DNA of 64,000 nt from JACRDG01 sp963760985 (lineage in GTDB: Bacteria; Desulfobacterota; Desulfomonilia; Desulfomonilales; Desulfomonilaceae). The stretch spans positions 372,001 through 436,000 of the forward strand of contig CAVXFM010000010.1 in NCBI GenBank assembly GCA_963760985.1, read 5' to 3'. Shown piece after piece: positions 1 through 11,423 of this stretch. The notes under the pieces were generated by a model that ran no database searches, was not told where the DNA came from, and saw only the letters and a program-made list of their open reading frames with translations. The position numbers were made by a program, and so were the translations under genes. How positions within the stretch are numbered: position 1 is the first letter of the stretch; each line of letters starts with the position of its first letter.

Positions 1-1
1 G

Positions 2-571
2 CAGGTGGGGAGCCTCCAGATTCGTAATGTGGGCACTTTGGGCGGGAACGTGGCCCATGCCTCACCTGCCGCGGACAGCGTGCCGGCAATGGTGGCGCAT
101 GACGGCTGCGCGATGATTCAAAGCGCTTCAGGAAATCGGGTTGAGCCTTTGGACGGCTTCATTTCAGGTCCGTATGCGACGAATCTGCAATCTGACGAAC
201 TCATCATCGGATTCCTTCTGAAGCCGCTGCCGGATTATCGGTACGAATTCCAGCGGGTGGCAAGGCGCCGGGCGCTGTCAGTGGCTCGTATCAACGCGGC
301 TGCGGTGGCAAGGACGGACAAGGACGGAGCAGGTACGGACGTGAGACTGTCCGTGGGTTCCATCATGCCTCGTCCCTGCAGGATGACCGCGGCGGAAAAT
401 CACTTGAAGGCTGCGGTCCCCGAGACAGGGGTGATCCGTGAAGCTGCGGAGATCGTTTCCCAGGAGATGATACGGCAGAGTGGAATTCGCGCTTCAACCG
501 AGTACAAGCAGCCCGCTGTGGAGGGGCTGGTGGTAAAAGTCCTTTCGCGAGTGCTTTTGTCCCATGAATGA
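2..571 (+). CDS. Molybdenum hydroxylase FAD-binding subunit (CoxM/NdhF type), 5' end cut by window
   Basis: This is the last ~190 residues of an FAD subunit that is normally about 290 aa; the frame is open from base 2, so the start lies outside the window. The conserved FAD-loop motif QIRNVGTLGGNVAHASPAAD is right at the window edge, and the C-terminal CO-dehydrogenase-flavoprotein-type domain follows. The subunit passes electrons from the Fe-S/Mo subunits to the final acceptor in xanthine-dehydrogenase-like enzymes. Its stop overlaps the start of the molybdopterin subunit by 8 bases, so the two are translationally coupled. With the enamidase and 6-hydroxynicotinate reductase downstream, a nicotinate dehydrogenase role is the best inference; another N-heterocycle is possible. 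The 2Fe-2S subunit is not in view and is presumably upstream. Confidence 0.85.
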   Translation, partial: QVGSLQIRNVGTLGGNVAHASPAADSVPAMVAHDGCAMIQSASGNRVEPLDGFISGPYATNLQSDELIIGFLLKPLPDYRYEFQRVARRRALSVARINAAAVARTDKDGAGTDVRLSVGSIMPRPCRMTAAENHLKAAVPETGVIREAAEIVSQEMIRQSGIRASTEYKQPAVEGLVVKVLSRVLLSHE

Positions 572-2876
572 GAAACCTCTGAAAAATATCGGCCGCAACG
601 TTGTGAGAATCGGCGCGCGGGAACGGCTCACCGGTGAGGCGAGATTTGCCGCGGATATACGCATGAAAGATGCGGTGACGCTGATGGCGTTGCGCAGTGA
701 TCGGCATCACGCGACAATCGTTGACATTGATGTGTCTCTTGCCCTGAACATTCCTGGCTGCGTGGGGGTTCTCACGTCCAAAGATATTCCCGGCCGCAAC
801 CGGCTCGGAATCATCAATAAAGATCAGCGGTTACTCGCGGATGACAAGGTGAGGTGTATGGGGGAGGCTGTCGCACTCGTCGCGGGAGAAACTCCTGAAG
901 CCGCGGAAAGGGCCCTCAACGCTATTCGCGTGGTGTATCAAGATTTGCCGGCAGTGTTCGATGTGGAAGCAGCGCTGCGACAGGGTGCCCCTCTCATCCA
1001 CGAAAAGAGCAACATGCTTGGCAGGCGTGTGATCATGCGCGGTAGTCCGGATGAGGCTTTCAAGAGGGCGCATGTGGTGGTGGAACGCGTGTATACCACC
1101 ACCTTCATCGAGCACACGTACCTGGAACCCGACGCTGGCCTCGCGTATGTGGATACGGACGGGACCGTGGTGGTGTACGCATCCACGCAGAATCCTCATT
1201 ACGATCAGAAGGATGTGGCAGGGCTCCTGGGGCTGGACGAGAGCACGGTGCGCATCATCCAGGCAGCCACGGGCGGCGGGTTTGGTTCCGAAACTGGATC
1301 TCAACGTGCAAGGATTTCTGGGGCTTGCCGCGTACCTGTTCAAGAGGCCGGCAAGAATGGTGTATACGCGGGAAGAAGCCTTTCTCTGCACGGCCAAGCG
1401 CCATCCCATGAAGATCTTCTATAAGAGTGCTGCTGACAAGGAGGGGAGGCTACTTGCCGTAGACGTGCGTATCGTCGGCGACACAGGAGCGTACGCGTCG
1501 TACGGTCTTGCAGTGGTAAGCAGATCTGCTGCCCACGCGACAGGCCCGTACGAGGTGCCGAATGCACGGATCGAGTCGGTATTCGCGTACACGAACAACC
1601 CGATGGCAGGGGCAATGCGAGGGTTTGGAGTGCCTCAGATGGCCTTTGCTCATGAATCCCAAATGGATCTGCTGGCCGAAGCGCTTGGCATCAGCCCTCT
1701 GGACATAAGACTCAACAATTGTGTGCGCATCGGCTCATTGACTGCCACAGGCCAGGAATTGAAAGCCAGTGTGGGCATCGGTGCAACTTTGGAAGCAGCG
1801 GCCCCGCATTTTCTCCAAGAGCCGCGCCCCCGACCGGCCCGGAAGGCCCGTACGTGCGGCGGGGCAGGGGGATCGCGTGCATGATGTACGGCATCGGCAA
1901 TACCGGCGTGCAAAATCCTTCCACTGCCAGGGTAGAGCTGGATCTTGAGGGGGCAGTTACCCTCTTTACGGGCGCTGCGGATATAGGACAGGGCTCCACC
2001 ACGGTGCTCGCACAGATTGCGGCAGAGGAATTGGGTTTGCACGCGGAAGACATCCGCATGGTGGTGGCTGACACCCGCTATACCACGTCTGCCGGTGCAA
2101 CTTCGGCGAGTCGCCAGACGTACATTTCCGGAAACGCGGTCTGTGACGCGGTGAAAAAGCTCAGGAGGCTGCTCCTTACCGAGGCCGCTTCCCTCTTGAA
2201 GAGCAACCGATCTGACCTAGTGCTCGCGGACGGAAAGGTGCGTTCGCTCAAGGATTCGTCGCAAGAAGTGACCTTTGCGCGTATTGCTCGTCGCGCGCAC
2301 AAGACAGGCTTGCCGCTGGAATGGCAGGGCTATTTCGATCCGGACACCACTCCGCTGGACCCGGAGACCGGGAAGGGGGTACCGTATGCCACGTACGCGT
2401 TTGCGACCCATGTGGCTGACATAGAGGTGGATCTGCTCACCGGAGAAATAAAGGTACTCAAGGTGGTTGCGGCCCACGATGTGGGCAAGGCAGTGAATCC
2501 TCAGAGCGTGCGAGGACAGATTTGTAGCGGCGTCGCCATGGGCATGGGATTTGCTCTCATGGAAGAGTTCGTGCCCGGCAAGACCGAATCCATGAAGGAT
2601 TATCACATCCCCACCTGTGCGGATGTGCCGGAAATAGTCTCCATTATCGTCGAAGATCCCGAGCCGACCGGCCCGTACGGTGCCAAAGGAGTCGGAGAGC
2701 CTGCGCTGATCCCTACTGCCCCTGCGATCCTGAACGCACTGGCCGATGCACTGGGCGTACGGGTGTACCGATCTGCCCGCCAACCTGGAGCGGACCCTGA
2801 AAGCCGCGTCCGTGAGAGGATCGTAAAGGAAACACGGGAAACCCCTGGTAGCAAAGGGCTGGCCTCGGAACTTTGA
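564..2876 (+). CDS. Molybdenum hydroxylase molybdopterin-binding subunit (xanthine dehydrogenase family), two frameshifts
   Basis: Large catalytic subunit, 770 aa when restored. Seen in order: the aldehyde-oxidase a/b hammerhead N-terminus (to ~residue 120), the Mo-cofactor loop GGGFGS (~240), RGFGVPQ (~355), ADIGQGSTT, and near the C-terminus GVGEPAL, which carries the catalytic glutamate of the family. The frame breaks at ~1290, where one extra base in TTCCGAAA turns GSKLDL into GSETGS, and again at 1820-1850, where one base is lost just before PYVRRGRGIA, most likely at the GTAC at 1850. The net shift is zero and both flanking segments are well conserved, so sequence error is more likely than decay. 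It hydroxylates an aromatic N-heterocycle next to the ring nitrogen; nicotinate to 6-hydroxynicotinate is inferred from the neighbours. Confidence 0.85.
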
Positions 2877-2882
2877 GTTGAC

Positions 2883-2910
2883 TGGATTCCCGCTTCCGCG
2901 GGGATGGCAG
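2883..2910. repeat. REP-like GC palindrome
   Basis: GGATTCCCGCTTCCGCGGGG, followed by ATGGCAG, is a short hairpin (TTCCCGC paired with GCGGGGA) a few bases after the stop of the molybdopterin subunit. It resembles the common proteobacterial extragenic palindrome built on a CCCGC/GCGGG stem with an ATGGCAG-type tail. It may act as a 3' RNA stabiliser or weak terminator. No other gene lies between here and the enamidase start. Confidence 0.45.
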
Positions 2911-3115
2911 GTGGTGGCCCTGGCGAATGGGCCGGCCCTTTGGGGAGCGGCCCTGAGAAAGGAAGCTCTGCACGAACGTGCAAAGGGATCTGCACACGCG
3001 GTTCGCACAGTCACACGGGACTGATCGTTTCGCGGGAGAAAAGTTTCTGTCAAGCCTAGGCCTCGATGCCATCTGAGGCCTTGCTGCACTATACCCATAA
3101 TCAATGGAGGTCCAC

Positions 3116-4276
3116 ATGGCCAACGTGTTGATCAAGAATATCGGGACGCTGGTGAGCGGCGATCTTGCCAATCCGATTCTCAATGCAGACTCTCTCCTGA
3201 TCCAGGACGGAAAGATTGCCAAGGTCGGCACGTTAGCCGAGTGCTCGTCTGCCACGGCGGACACGGTCGTAGACGCGGACGGGAGCACGATCACCCCTGG
3301 GCTCATAGACTCGCATTGCCATGTGGTCTTGGGGGATTTCACTCCCCGTCAGAATCAATTGGGGTTCCTGGAGAGCGAGGTTCACGGCGGCGTCACGACG
3401 ATAATCTCGGCCGGTGAAGTCCACCTGCCCGGACGGCCGAAAGATCCTGCCGGTACCAAGGCCCTTGCGATACTCGCGGCCAAGTCTTTTGCGAACTTCA
3501 GGCCAGGCGGCGCGAAAGTGATCGGCGGCGCGGTAATCCTGGAAAAGGGCCTTACGGAGCAGGACTTCGACGAGATGGCCAGAGAGGGAGTGAGGATCGT
3601 GGGGGAGATCGGTCTGGGTTCCGTGAAATCCCCGGAAGACGCTGCTCCCATGGTCCGGTGGGCAAAGAAGAACGGCATGGTGGTGATGATGCACACGGGT
3701 GGCACGTCCATACCTGGCAGCGACACCGTCACCGCAGCCCAGGTGATCGCGTGTGACCCGCACATAGCCTGCCACGTGAATGGCGGCCCCACCGCGGTTT
3801 CGCCGGAAGAGATCCGAAGGCTCGTGACCGAAACGTCGTATACCTTGGAACTCGTTCACTGCGGAAACCCCAAGGCAATGGTGGAAGCGTTGCAACAGGG
3901 ACTCGCGCACCATGCGCTCGACCGTTTCATCATCGGCAACGATGCTCCTTCCGGAACCGGCGTCGTGCCTCTTGGAATTCTCCGGGTCATCTGCATGGCA
4001 GGTTCCTTGACCGACGTGAGCCCTGTACAGGCTCTTTGCATGGCAACCGGCAATACGGCCAAAGTGTTTGGCCTGGACACCGGTTTCGTCAAAGAGGGGC
4101 TGCCCGCGGACTTGGTAGCCATGGACGCTCCGATGGGATCAGTGGGTAAGGACGCCCTTGACGCAATCGAAGCCGGTGACGTGCCCGGGGTTTCTATGGT
4201 GATGATTGATGGGAAAATACACGTCAAAGTGAGCCGAAACACTCCTCCTGCCAGGAGGAAGGCAAAGATCGCTTGA
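3116..4276 (+). CDS. Enamidase (6-oxo-tetrahydronicotinate amidohydrolase)
   Basis: Amidohydrolase of 386 aa, the same length as the enamidase of Eubacterium barkeri. It hydrolyses 1,4,5,6-tetrahydro-6-oxonicotinate to formylglutarate and ammonia. Metal-binding features of the amidohydrolase barrel are visible: GLIDSHCHV (~65), MHTGG (~195), CHVNGG (~220) and IGNDAPSG (~275). A C-terminal segment completes the small beta domain (GLPADLVAMDAP). The start is set at the ATG preceded by GGAGGT with 5-nt spacing (3116) rather than the ATG 12 bases earlier, which lies inside that ribosome site. It sits between the Mo hydroxylase and 6-hydroxynicotinate reductase genes, which supports the assignment. 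The reading frame is intact, unlike both neighbours. Confidence 0.82.
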   Translation: MANVLIKNIGTLVSGDLANPILNADSLLIQDGKIAKVGTLAECSSATADTVVDADGSTITPGLIDSHCHVVLGDFTPRQNQLGFLESEVHGGVTTIISAGEVHLPGRPKDPAGTKALAILAAKSFANFRPGGAKVIGGAVILEKGLTEQDFDEMAREGVRIVGEIGLGSVKSPEDAAPMVRWAKKNGMVVMMHTGGTSIPGSDTVTAAQVIACDPHIACHVNGGPTAVSPEEIRRLVTETSYTLELVHCGNPKAMVEALQQGLAHHALDRFIIGNDAPSGTGVVPLGILRVICMAGSLTDVSPVQALCMATGNTAKVFGLDTGFVKEGLPADLVAMDAPMGSVGKDALDAIEAGDVPGVSMVMIDGKIHVKVSRNTPPARRKAKIA

Positions 4277-4341
4277 GCAGAACGGGCATATACCTTACCG
4301 CTGCGAAGTCACTTCCTTGAAAGCGCACTCGTTTGAAGCGC

Positions 4342-5900
4342 ATGGAGAAGGACGACCATTCGCCGTGCCTGTTCAGTAAAGGGCTGAGTGAAGCAAAGAT
4401 GCAGGTCAGAATCGAAAAGTGCCAGGGTTGTGGGGCTTGCGTGAGCGATTGCCCTCAATCCGCGATAAAGCTTGTCAAGAGGAAGGCATCTATCGGCGAC
4501 GCGTGCTCGGAGTGCGGCGCGTGTCTGAAAGTATGCCCAGAAGACGCCCTGTTCCCGGAAGATGCGCCCTGGCCGAACTCGGTTTCGTGCGACGCGTGTC
4601 CCATCGGTTGCCGCATCAAGGAAGGGTACACCGGAGCATGTCAGCGTTTCATCAATCGAGCCGGGGCGCTCGAACGCACGATTTCGCTGAAATCTTTCGA
4701 GGAAATTAGGCAGTATGCCGGTCCGGACTGGGACCCGGTCATCCGCCAGCCCCTCATCACCGGTATCGGTGCGGGCACTACCTATCCTGACTGTAAGCCT
4801 GCTCCTCACGTGGTCCAGTCCACGGTGGATGGCATCGACGTGGTGACGGTGGTCACCGAGGCGCCCCTGAGTTATTCCGGCATCAAGGTAAAAATCGATA
4901 CTGACACCACCATAGGCGAGGAAGGAGCGCCGATCTTTTTCCGAAAGAAGAAAGTAGGGCACCTTACCACAGAAGAATACGGCTCCAAGATGCTCTCTCT
5001 GGGCGGTGCCAATCTGCTTACCGGCACCGACGGTCTCGCCACTGCCCGGCTCGTGTCGGACCTGGCAAATCGCAGGCGGGTCAAGCTTCGCATCGAAGGG
5101 GGTACCCGCCTGGAAGTGCAGGTCGGTACTCAGCCGGTCATAGACGGGAAAACAGATGAGGTAATGCGGGTGGGATGCGGAAGCGCGACTCTGGGGCTTT
5201 TTGCGCACGTGTTCAAAGACGTGGCAGATGAGGTCATCGTGCTGGACTCTCACCTCACCGGACTCATGAGCGAGCACGCGGCCGGGGTGTACGTGGGTGC
5301 AAAACCCAGCGGGGTGCACCTGAATTTCAGACGGAGCACGCCGGGCCGGTACTTCGGAGACCACGGCAAAGGTTGGGGCGGTACGTCGATTACCGATCCC
5401 CGGGACATCATTCAGTCTGTGGATATGACATTGGCAGCGAACCAGGCATGACCATCCTCGTTACCGAGACGACCGGCAGGCACGCAGTGCTTCTTCGGGT
5501 CAACTCTGACGGTGCGGTCGAGGAAATTTCCATGAACGCTCCAGTGCAACTAGCGGTTGCCGCATTGGCCGACACCTGCCAGGAAGCGAGAGTTTCCGCG
5601 GTGTACTGCGGTGGCTCGGGTGGAAGCGCGCGTGCAGGCGTTACCCGTTATCCCATAAAGCTGACGCGAGCGGTGCACACGATGAAGGCCAAGCTGACGG
5701 TCGGAGGGGCTCCGACTTTTGTACTGCCCGGAGGCGGGATCAACTTTATGGTGGATGTGGAAAAGGTGATGCCTGGTGCGTTCACGTGGGTTCCCACTCC
5801 GGCTACTGTCTGCCCGGTGGAATACACGATGACTTTGGACGACTTCCGTGCCATGGGAGGGCACGAAGAGGCCATCAAGCCGTTCCTGCCGAGGGATTAA
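4342..5900 (+). CDS. 6-hydroxynicotinate reductase, frameshifted near 5443
   Basis: Iron-sulfur reductase of ~519 aa when restored. It has an N-terminal 2x[4Fe-4S] ferredoxin domain (CQGCGACVSDCP and CSECGACLKVCP), then a further cysteine cluster (CDACPIGC...GAC), then a long domain typical of the 6-hydroxynicotinate reductase family that reduces 6-hydroxynicotinate with low-potential electrons. The frame ends at 5451 (MTLAANQA, stop), but the protein continues in another frame as PGMTILVTETTG through to 5900. One C lost from AACCCAGG explains this. The start is uncertain: the ATGs at 4342 and 4399 both leave the first ferredoxin motif intact, and neither has a strong ribosome site. It is the last gene of the putative nicotinate cluster. 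Confidence 0.8.
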
Positions 5901-5916
5901 ACCGATTCTCGTTCTC

Positions 5917-6073
5917 ATGAAAATGCATTTTCGGGGGAAGGCCCTTCTTGAAAGAAGGGCCTTCCCCCGAACCCCCATCCCCAAGAACTTCAAGCACTTG
6001 CCAGCTCCCGCCGGTCGCTGGACAGGGTAGCATTTTCATAGTTCGTTGTGACCCTCCAGATCACGGGAGTTCA
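5917..6073 (-). repeat. Repeat family R1, full copy A (inverted relative to copy B)
   Basis: A 123-bp core (5917-6039) is bounded by the inverted ends ATGAAAATG and CATTTTCAT, with a conserved ~31-bp flank to 6073. Near one end lies a perfect hairpin, GGGGGAAGGCCCTTCTT with its complement and a 2-nt loop. The same sequence occurs at 44689-44842 in the opposite orientation with roughly 90% identity by eye and exactly the same core length. A third site at 42591-42639 has the flank and both ends but lacks the 105-bp interior. The element has no coding capacity. It could be a MITE-like element or a transcript-processing hairpin. Confidence 0.75.
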
Positions 6074-6090
6074 CCTATCTGAGGCCGCAA

Positions 6091-6203
6091 GGCTGTGGGT
6101 CTCCTGAGCGCAGCAATGAGACGGCCTTGCGTCGTCCGTAGCGAAGGGGGCCCCAGCCATTAGCCTGCGCCAAGTGATGCATTCAGAAGCGGATCGGTAT
6201 GAG
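6091..6203 (+). repeat. Repeat family R2, copy 1
   Basis: About 113 bp homologous to 46748-46862. The shared core is GCGTCGTCCGTAGCGAA, and the shared end is GATCGGTAT. Outer arms (GGCTG...GGG paired with CCC...CAGCC) enclose an inner ACGG/CCGT stem, so an RNA copy would fold into a long hairpin. It lies immediately beside R1 copy A in the gap between the nicotinate genes and the 3' end of the first kinase. It has no coding potential. Confidence 0.6.
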
Positions 6204-6274
6204 GAGGCTGTGGCGCCTCTAGTGCTCTCGACAAAGGGTCCGTCTCAGGAATTCCCGAGGCTCGGACGATTATG

Positions 6275-9200
6275 TCAGTCCACGTCCAGCACCTGGCGGA
6301 TTTGTTGGAGCAATTGCTGCAATCTGAAGGGCTTGCGGACAAACCCCTTGGCGCCGTACTCAAGGCATTGGGTTACGGACGCGTCCGCTGAAAATCCGCT
6401 TGCGATAAGTACTTTGGCTTGTGGGTGGTGCTTGAGAAGTTCCCTCAGACATTCTACTCCACCCATCTCTGGCATGATCAGGTCGAGGATGACCAGTGAA
6501 ATCCTTTCGTGTTCTTGCTCGCAGACCTCTAACGCTTCTTTGCCGTTGCGTGCCTCCAGAACCGTGTACCCTGCCTTGGTGAGAATACGATTCCCCAACT
6601 CCCTGACAAACTCCTCATCATCAACCATCAAGATGGTCTCTGTGCCCGAGCCGGGGATAATCTCAATTCTTTCCATTGCAGTGGTCTCCTGCCGCGGCAA
6701 CGCGGGCAGCCAGACTTTGAAGGTCGTGCCTCTGCCCATTTCGCTTTCGCACCTGACGTGTCCGTGGTGCTGCTGGACAATTCCGTACACCATGGCGAGT
6801 CCCAGGCCTGTGCCGCGCCCCAATTCCTTGGTGGTATAGAAAGGTTCGAATACGTGTTCGATGGTCTCCGGAGCCATGCCATGACCTGTGTCGGAAACCG
6901 ACACCAGCACGCATTCTGCCAGCTTGGGTCCCACTGCAACTCCACAATATTCCTCGTCAAAGGCTGTGTTTCTCGTCTCGATGGTCAACGTGCCGCCATC
7001 CGGCATCGCATCGCGCGCGTTCACTGCGAGGTTCATGAGAACTTGTTCCATTTGGGTCTGGTCTGCATGTACCGCGCGAGGTCGCCCGACAAATTAAGCC
7101 TGATCTCAATCATTTTAGGAATAATCCGTCGTAGAAGGCCCTCCACCTGAAGTATTTGCTGGTTGAGGTCGAGAGGGACGAGTTTGGGTTCCACCTTTCT
7201 GCTGAACGTGAGCAACCTCTGAACCAGTTCCGCTCCATTTCGCGCTGCTTGGAATATTTTCGAAAGATCTGCGAAATCCGGATCCTGCTTGCCTTTTTCT
7301 TGGAGCAGGAGTTCCGAGTAGCCCAAGGTCACCTGGAGCAGGTTGTTGAAGTCATGTGCTATCCCGCCTGCGAGGGTCCCCACAGCTTCCATCTTTTGAG
7401 CCTGCAAGAGTTGCTGTTGCAGCGAGACCTCTTTGGTCACATCACGCTTGACGGCCACGAAACTTACTATTCGCCCCGCGTGATCCTTGATAGGGGATAT
7501 GGTCGCTTCTTCTTCGAACAACGTCCCATCTTTCTTCCGGTTGATCAGGTGGCCTTTCCACACGTTCCCGCGAGTAATGGTCTCCCACATGCTTTTATAA
7601 AAGGCGTCGTCCTGTTTGCCGCTCTTGAGGATGCGCGGGTTGTTCCCTACAGCCTCTTCCGAAGAGTACCCGGTGGTCCGTTCAAAGGCAGGATTTACAT
7701 ACAGTATGGTGCCCTTCGCGTCGGTTATTTCGATTGTCTCCACGGCTTGTTCAACTGCCGTTGCCAAACGGAGACGGACTTCGTCAGATTTCTTGCGCTG
7801 GGTGATGTCCGCAATTACCCCAATGGTGGCGAGGTGCTGGCCCGCTTCATTTCGAATGGCCGATGCCGAAAGGTCTCCCCAGACAATCGCCCCGTCCTTT
7901 CGCACATAGCGCTTTTCCAGTCGGTAGTTGTCACACTCGCCCCGGACGAGGGACTCATTCATTTCCGCTGATACGACAAGATCCTCCTGATGGGTAACGT
8001 CAAGTATGGCCAGGGTAAGGAGTTCTTCGCGGCTGTACCCAGAAAATCCGCGAGCGTGGCATTCGCCTCGATAAATCGCCCCTTGCCATCCACCAGGTCA
8101 ATTCCTACCGCCGCATTGCTGAACGTGGCGCGATACTTTTCTTCGCTCTGCCGCAGAGCTTCCTCCGCATGCTTACGCTCGGACACATCGGTAATTGCCG
8201 CGATCACCCCCTTCCCGAGATCAGAGGGGTCCAAGGCAGTGACTCGGACGACTCCGTCGAAAACGGTCCCGTCGCGGCGCTTCAGTTTGCATCGGCTTCG
8301 CTCACTACGCTGGTTTCGAGTCCTTGATAGAGCGCCCTTTGCAAGACCTCATATTCCTCCTGTGACTCATAGAGCATGCGGGTCTTCTGACCTACGTATT
8401 CCTTGTTGTCCGTATACCCGAACATCCTTGTCCACGCTTCGTTGACCCACTGAATTTTCCTGTCCCGGTGCAGGCCGATCCCGTGGGGCACGGCAGCGAG
8501 AATACTCTCCAACATCCGTTCGCTGTCCCGAAGAGCGTCTTCAGCCTCTTTCCTGTGTGTAATGTCTTCCATCACCGCTTGACATCCCTTCAGCCAACCC
8601 TCTTCGTGGAGGAGCGGCGTCAGGAGTATCTAAGGTACAAGGTCTTTCCCCATTTGCTCGTGTACGGTAATTGCGCCTCGATAAGCGCTCCAGTCTCCAT
8701 GCAGCGAGAAAAGACATCAGCCAGGCCTGCATCGACCAAAGGTGGAAACGAAAGCATGTTGATGGATTTCGTCGCATCGGCCGAAGGCGAGCCCAGGATT
8801 TCCAGCAGCTTTCGATTCACTTCGAGGATTCGACCGTTTCTGTCGACGGAGAGGACTCCTACGGGAGCCTTATCCACGAGGAGACGGTACTTTTTCTCCG
8901 ATTCCTGCAAAGCGAGTTCTGCACGCCTTCTTTCTGTGTCATCACTGAACACGGCAACCACTTCTCCCGATGGCAGCTTGCAGACCAGATTTTCGGTCCA
9001 TACCTCGAGGTGTGCGTCTCGATATTCCTTGATGGGATGGTGCGCCGGCTGTCCTGTCTGCCACGTGGCTTTCAGCACATCGAACAGGCCGAATTCTTTG
9101 ATGGAGGGAAACGCCTCGGTAACCCTTTTCCCGACCGCCCGGTCCCGAGGCATCCCGGTTATCATCTCAGCAGCCCTGTTGAAATCAACAATGGTGAAGT

Positions 9201-10590
9201 CTTCCCCTTCGTTGACGGCCTCATAGATGGCCACTCCGTTACTGATGTTTTCAAAAAGAGTCCGATAGCGTTCCTCACTTTCACCCAGGGACTCTTCGGA
9301 TTGTTTCCGGATAGTAATGTCGAGAAACGTTCCGGTCATGCGTAAAGGCTTGCCGTCAGGATCCCGTTCCACGACCATCCCTCGGGAGAGAATCCATTTC
9401 CAATTCCTCTGCCGTGTGGAGAGTCGGTACTCAGCTTCGTAGGAATCGGTGCGATTTTGCAGGTGTTCGTTCAAGGTCCCCAAGGCTCCGGCTCTGTCAT
9501 CCGGATGGAGAAGCTTCTCCCAATTGCTGATGCATGGCTCAATTTCTCCCGGTTCATAGCCCAGCATCTCTTCGGCCCGCCGGTTAATGACGACACTGCC
9601 TGTGGTCACGTTCCAGTCCCATAGACCGAGGTCAGCGCCTTTCAGCGCAAGGTCCAATCTCTGTTCACTTTCGCGCAGAGCTTTTTCTGCTCGTTCACGC
9701 TCCCTTATCTCCTTGCGGAGTTTTGCATTTGCCTTGACCAGGTCAGCGGTTCGGGTCTTCACCCGTCTTTCGAGGTTATCCTGGGCCTGGCGCAATGCCT
9801 CTTCCATCCTCTTGCGTTGGGTAATGTCGTGTGAGATACCCAGAATCCCGACCGGCTTTCCCGCGCCATCCCGAAGGAAGGTGGTTCTGATCTCGGACCA
9901 CCGTGTGGACCCGTCCTTGTGGTATCGTTCTATTTCTTCAGTTCGAGAACGGTGGGTATCCCGATGTCCTGCCGCCTCCGACGCCATCTCTTCCTGAAGA
10001 GCGTTGATGATCCTCTGCCGTGATTCCGGTGTCAGGCCGTCAAGCGGGTGCGTAGACATGACCTCTTCAACCGTGTAACCGAGCACTTGGGTCACTGCCG
10101 GACTCACATACGTAAATCGAAGGTCCAGGTCAACCGTCCAGATGGTATCCCTGACGGTCTCCACCAGCGCCCGGTATTTTTCCTCGCTGCGTCGCAACGC
10201 GTTCTGAGATTCCCTCATTTTCAGGAGTGACGCGACCCGCACTTGCAGTTCCATCCTGTCGATCGGCTTGGATATGAAATCATTCGCTCCCGCGGCGACG
10301 GCTTTAAGACGATCTTCTTTACCCGTGAGCGCGGTAACCATCACGACAGGGATATCTCCGCAATCGGAGCGATTTCGAATTCGCCGTGTCACTTCATATC
10401 CGTCAATGCCGGGCATCAGGACATCAAGGAGAACAAGATCGAACGAGGAGTTCAGCTTCTCGAGACCCCGAGGGCCGTCGCTCGCGCACTCTGTCTGGTA
10501 CTCGAGAGATCTCAGCATGGCTTCTAAGAGAGAACGGTTTCGCTCGTCGTCATCTATGATGAGAATACGCTTCGAGTGATTCATCATCAC
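6275..10590 (-). CDS. Giant receiver/multi-PAS hybrid histidine kinase, four frameshifts
   Basis: One kinase of ~1439 aa split in this sequence into five frames. Order: receiver (1-120, phosphorylation site in LVLLDVLMPG), four PAS domains in the first 656 residues with a coiled coil after the second (RTADLVKANAKLRKEI), then at least three more PAS domains, HisKA (GTLAGGIAHDFNNLL), HATPase (NLAVNARDAMPDGG, DTGHGM, GTGLGLAMVYG) and a C-terminal receiver (LVILDLIMPEMGG). Breaks lie at ~8631, ~8294, ~8038 and ~7072. Each is explained by one lost G or C, and adding four bases makes the span divisible by three. Two breaks abut GTAC. A GGAGGG site precedes the ATGATGATG start. No membrane segment was seen, so it is predicted to be a cytoplasmic phosphorelay sensor. 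Confidence 0.85.
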
Positions 10591-11423
10591 CCTCCATTCG
10601 GCTTGGTCTCGAAAAGTGCTTTCAAACGAGAACGATCAGCTTTCCGGCGGACATCGGGAGTCGAACCACGGTGCGCACTTTCAGGAAGAATGGCCTGTGC
10701 GATAGGGCAAGGTTCCCCCATTTCTCGCAGGGCAGGGCCGTCGAATCTTCATTCGCTATCCCTCCCGCTATCCCTCAAGAGCCTGAACTTGTTACCTATA
10801 GGGTTTGGCCACAGGCACATTTCACTTTGTTCCGGTTCAGACAATTCGTTGGCACAATTGGCGATGCTTCCGGACTCGAGCGTTCAGGAGCCCGCACCAG
10901 TTATTTATGAAGGCGTTTCCTGCACAATAACCGCAGGGGAGCGTTCCTTCCGTGTGGGGCAGTCGGCGGACAAGCGATAATGGAGCATGTTATGCGGAAC
11001 GAGATTTGCGGTCAAGCAATTGTTGGGTCCCCAGTCGCACCGGAGACACTGCTGATGAGGCTGCCGAAATCCATCTTTTCGGAACCATCTCTCGTTTACT
11101 CCGAGCCATGCAAGGCGAAAGATCGTCCGTGTAGGGGATCCTCTTCGCGCGAACCGTGTCTTGTTTTTTCCGCTATGGACATCACCGGCATGAACGTGGA
11201 GGCACAATTGGAGGTTCCCAAAACCCGATCAGAGAGGTTTTGCAGGAGGAACGTCACCTTACAGCGTTCCTGAAATGGGGGAAAGAAACATCCTGTGTCG
11301 CAAGTGTGTGGCTTCATGTGGAGGCCCGATCCTGGCACTTGGCTCGCCCCTGTCATCCGGTCGCGCTGCCTTTTGCCGCGGGGAGGCCTGGAGAGAGATG
11401 CATGTGGCAAGAGGGAAGAGCGA
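10591..11423. other. Intergenic region, no gene recognised
   Basis: About 830 bases between two divergently spaced - strand signalling genes. The short open frames on either strand have no recognisable domain and no good ribosome site. It must hold the promoter of the giant kinase on the - strand; no clear -35/-10 or -24/-12 pair was identified. Confidence 0.5.

Noticed and set aside
564..2876. The break at 1290 as a genuine split of the Mo subunit into two proteins, as in E. barkeri NdhL/NdhM
   Set aside because: The split falls inside the GGGFGSK cofactor loop near residue 242, the second part has no start or ribosome site, and one base restores the motif.
4309..5364. A 351-aa open frame antisense to 6-hydroxynicotinate reductase, and similar ones at 2217-3104, 41902-42486 and 54055-55122
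   Set aside because: All lie opposite conserved coding frames and have no start signals or domains.
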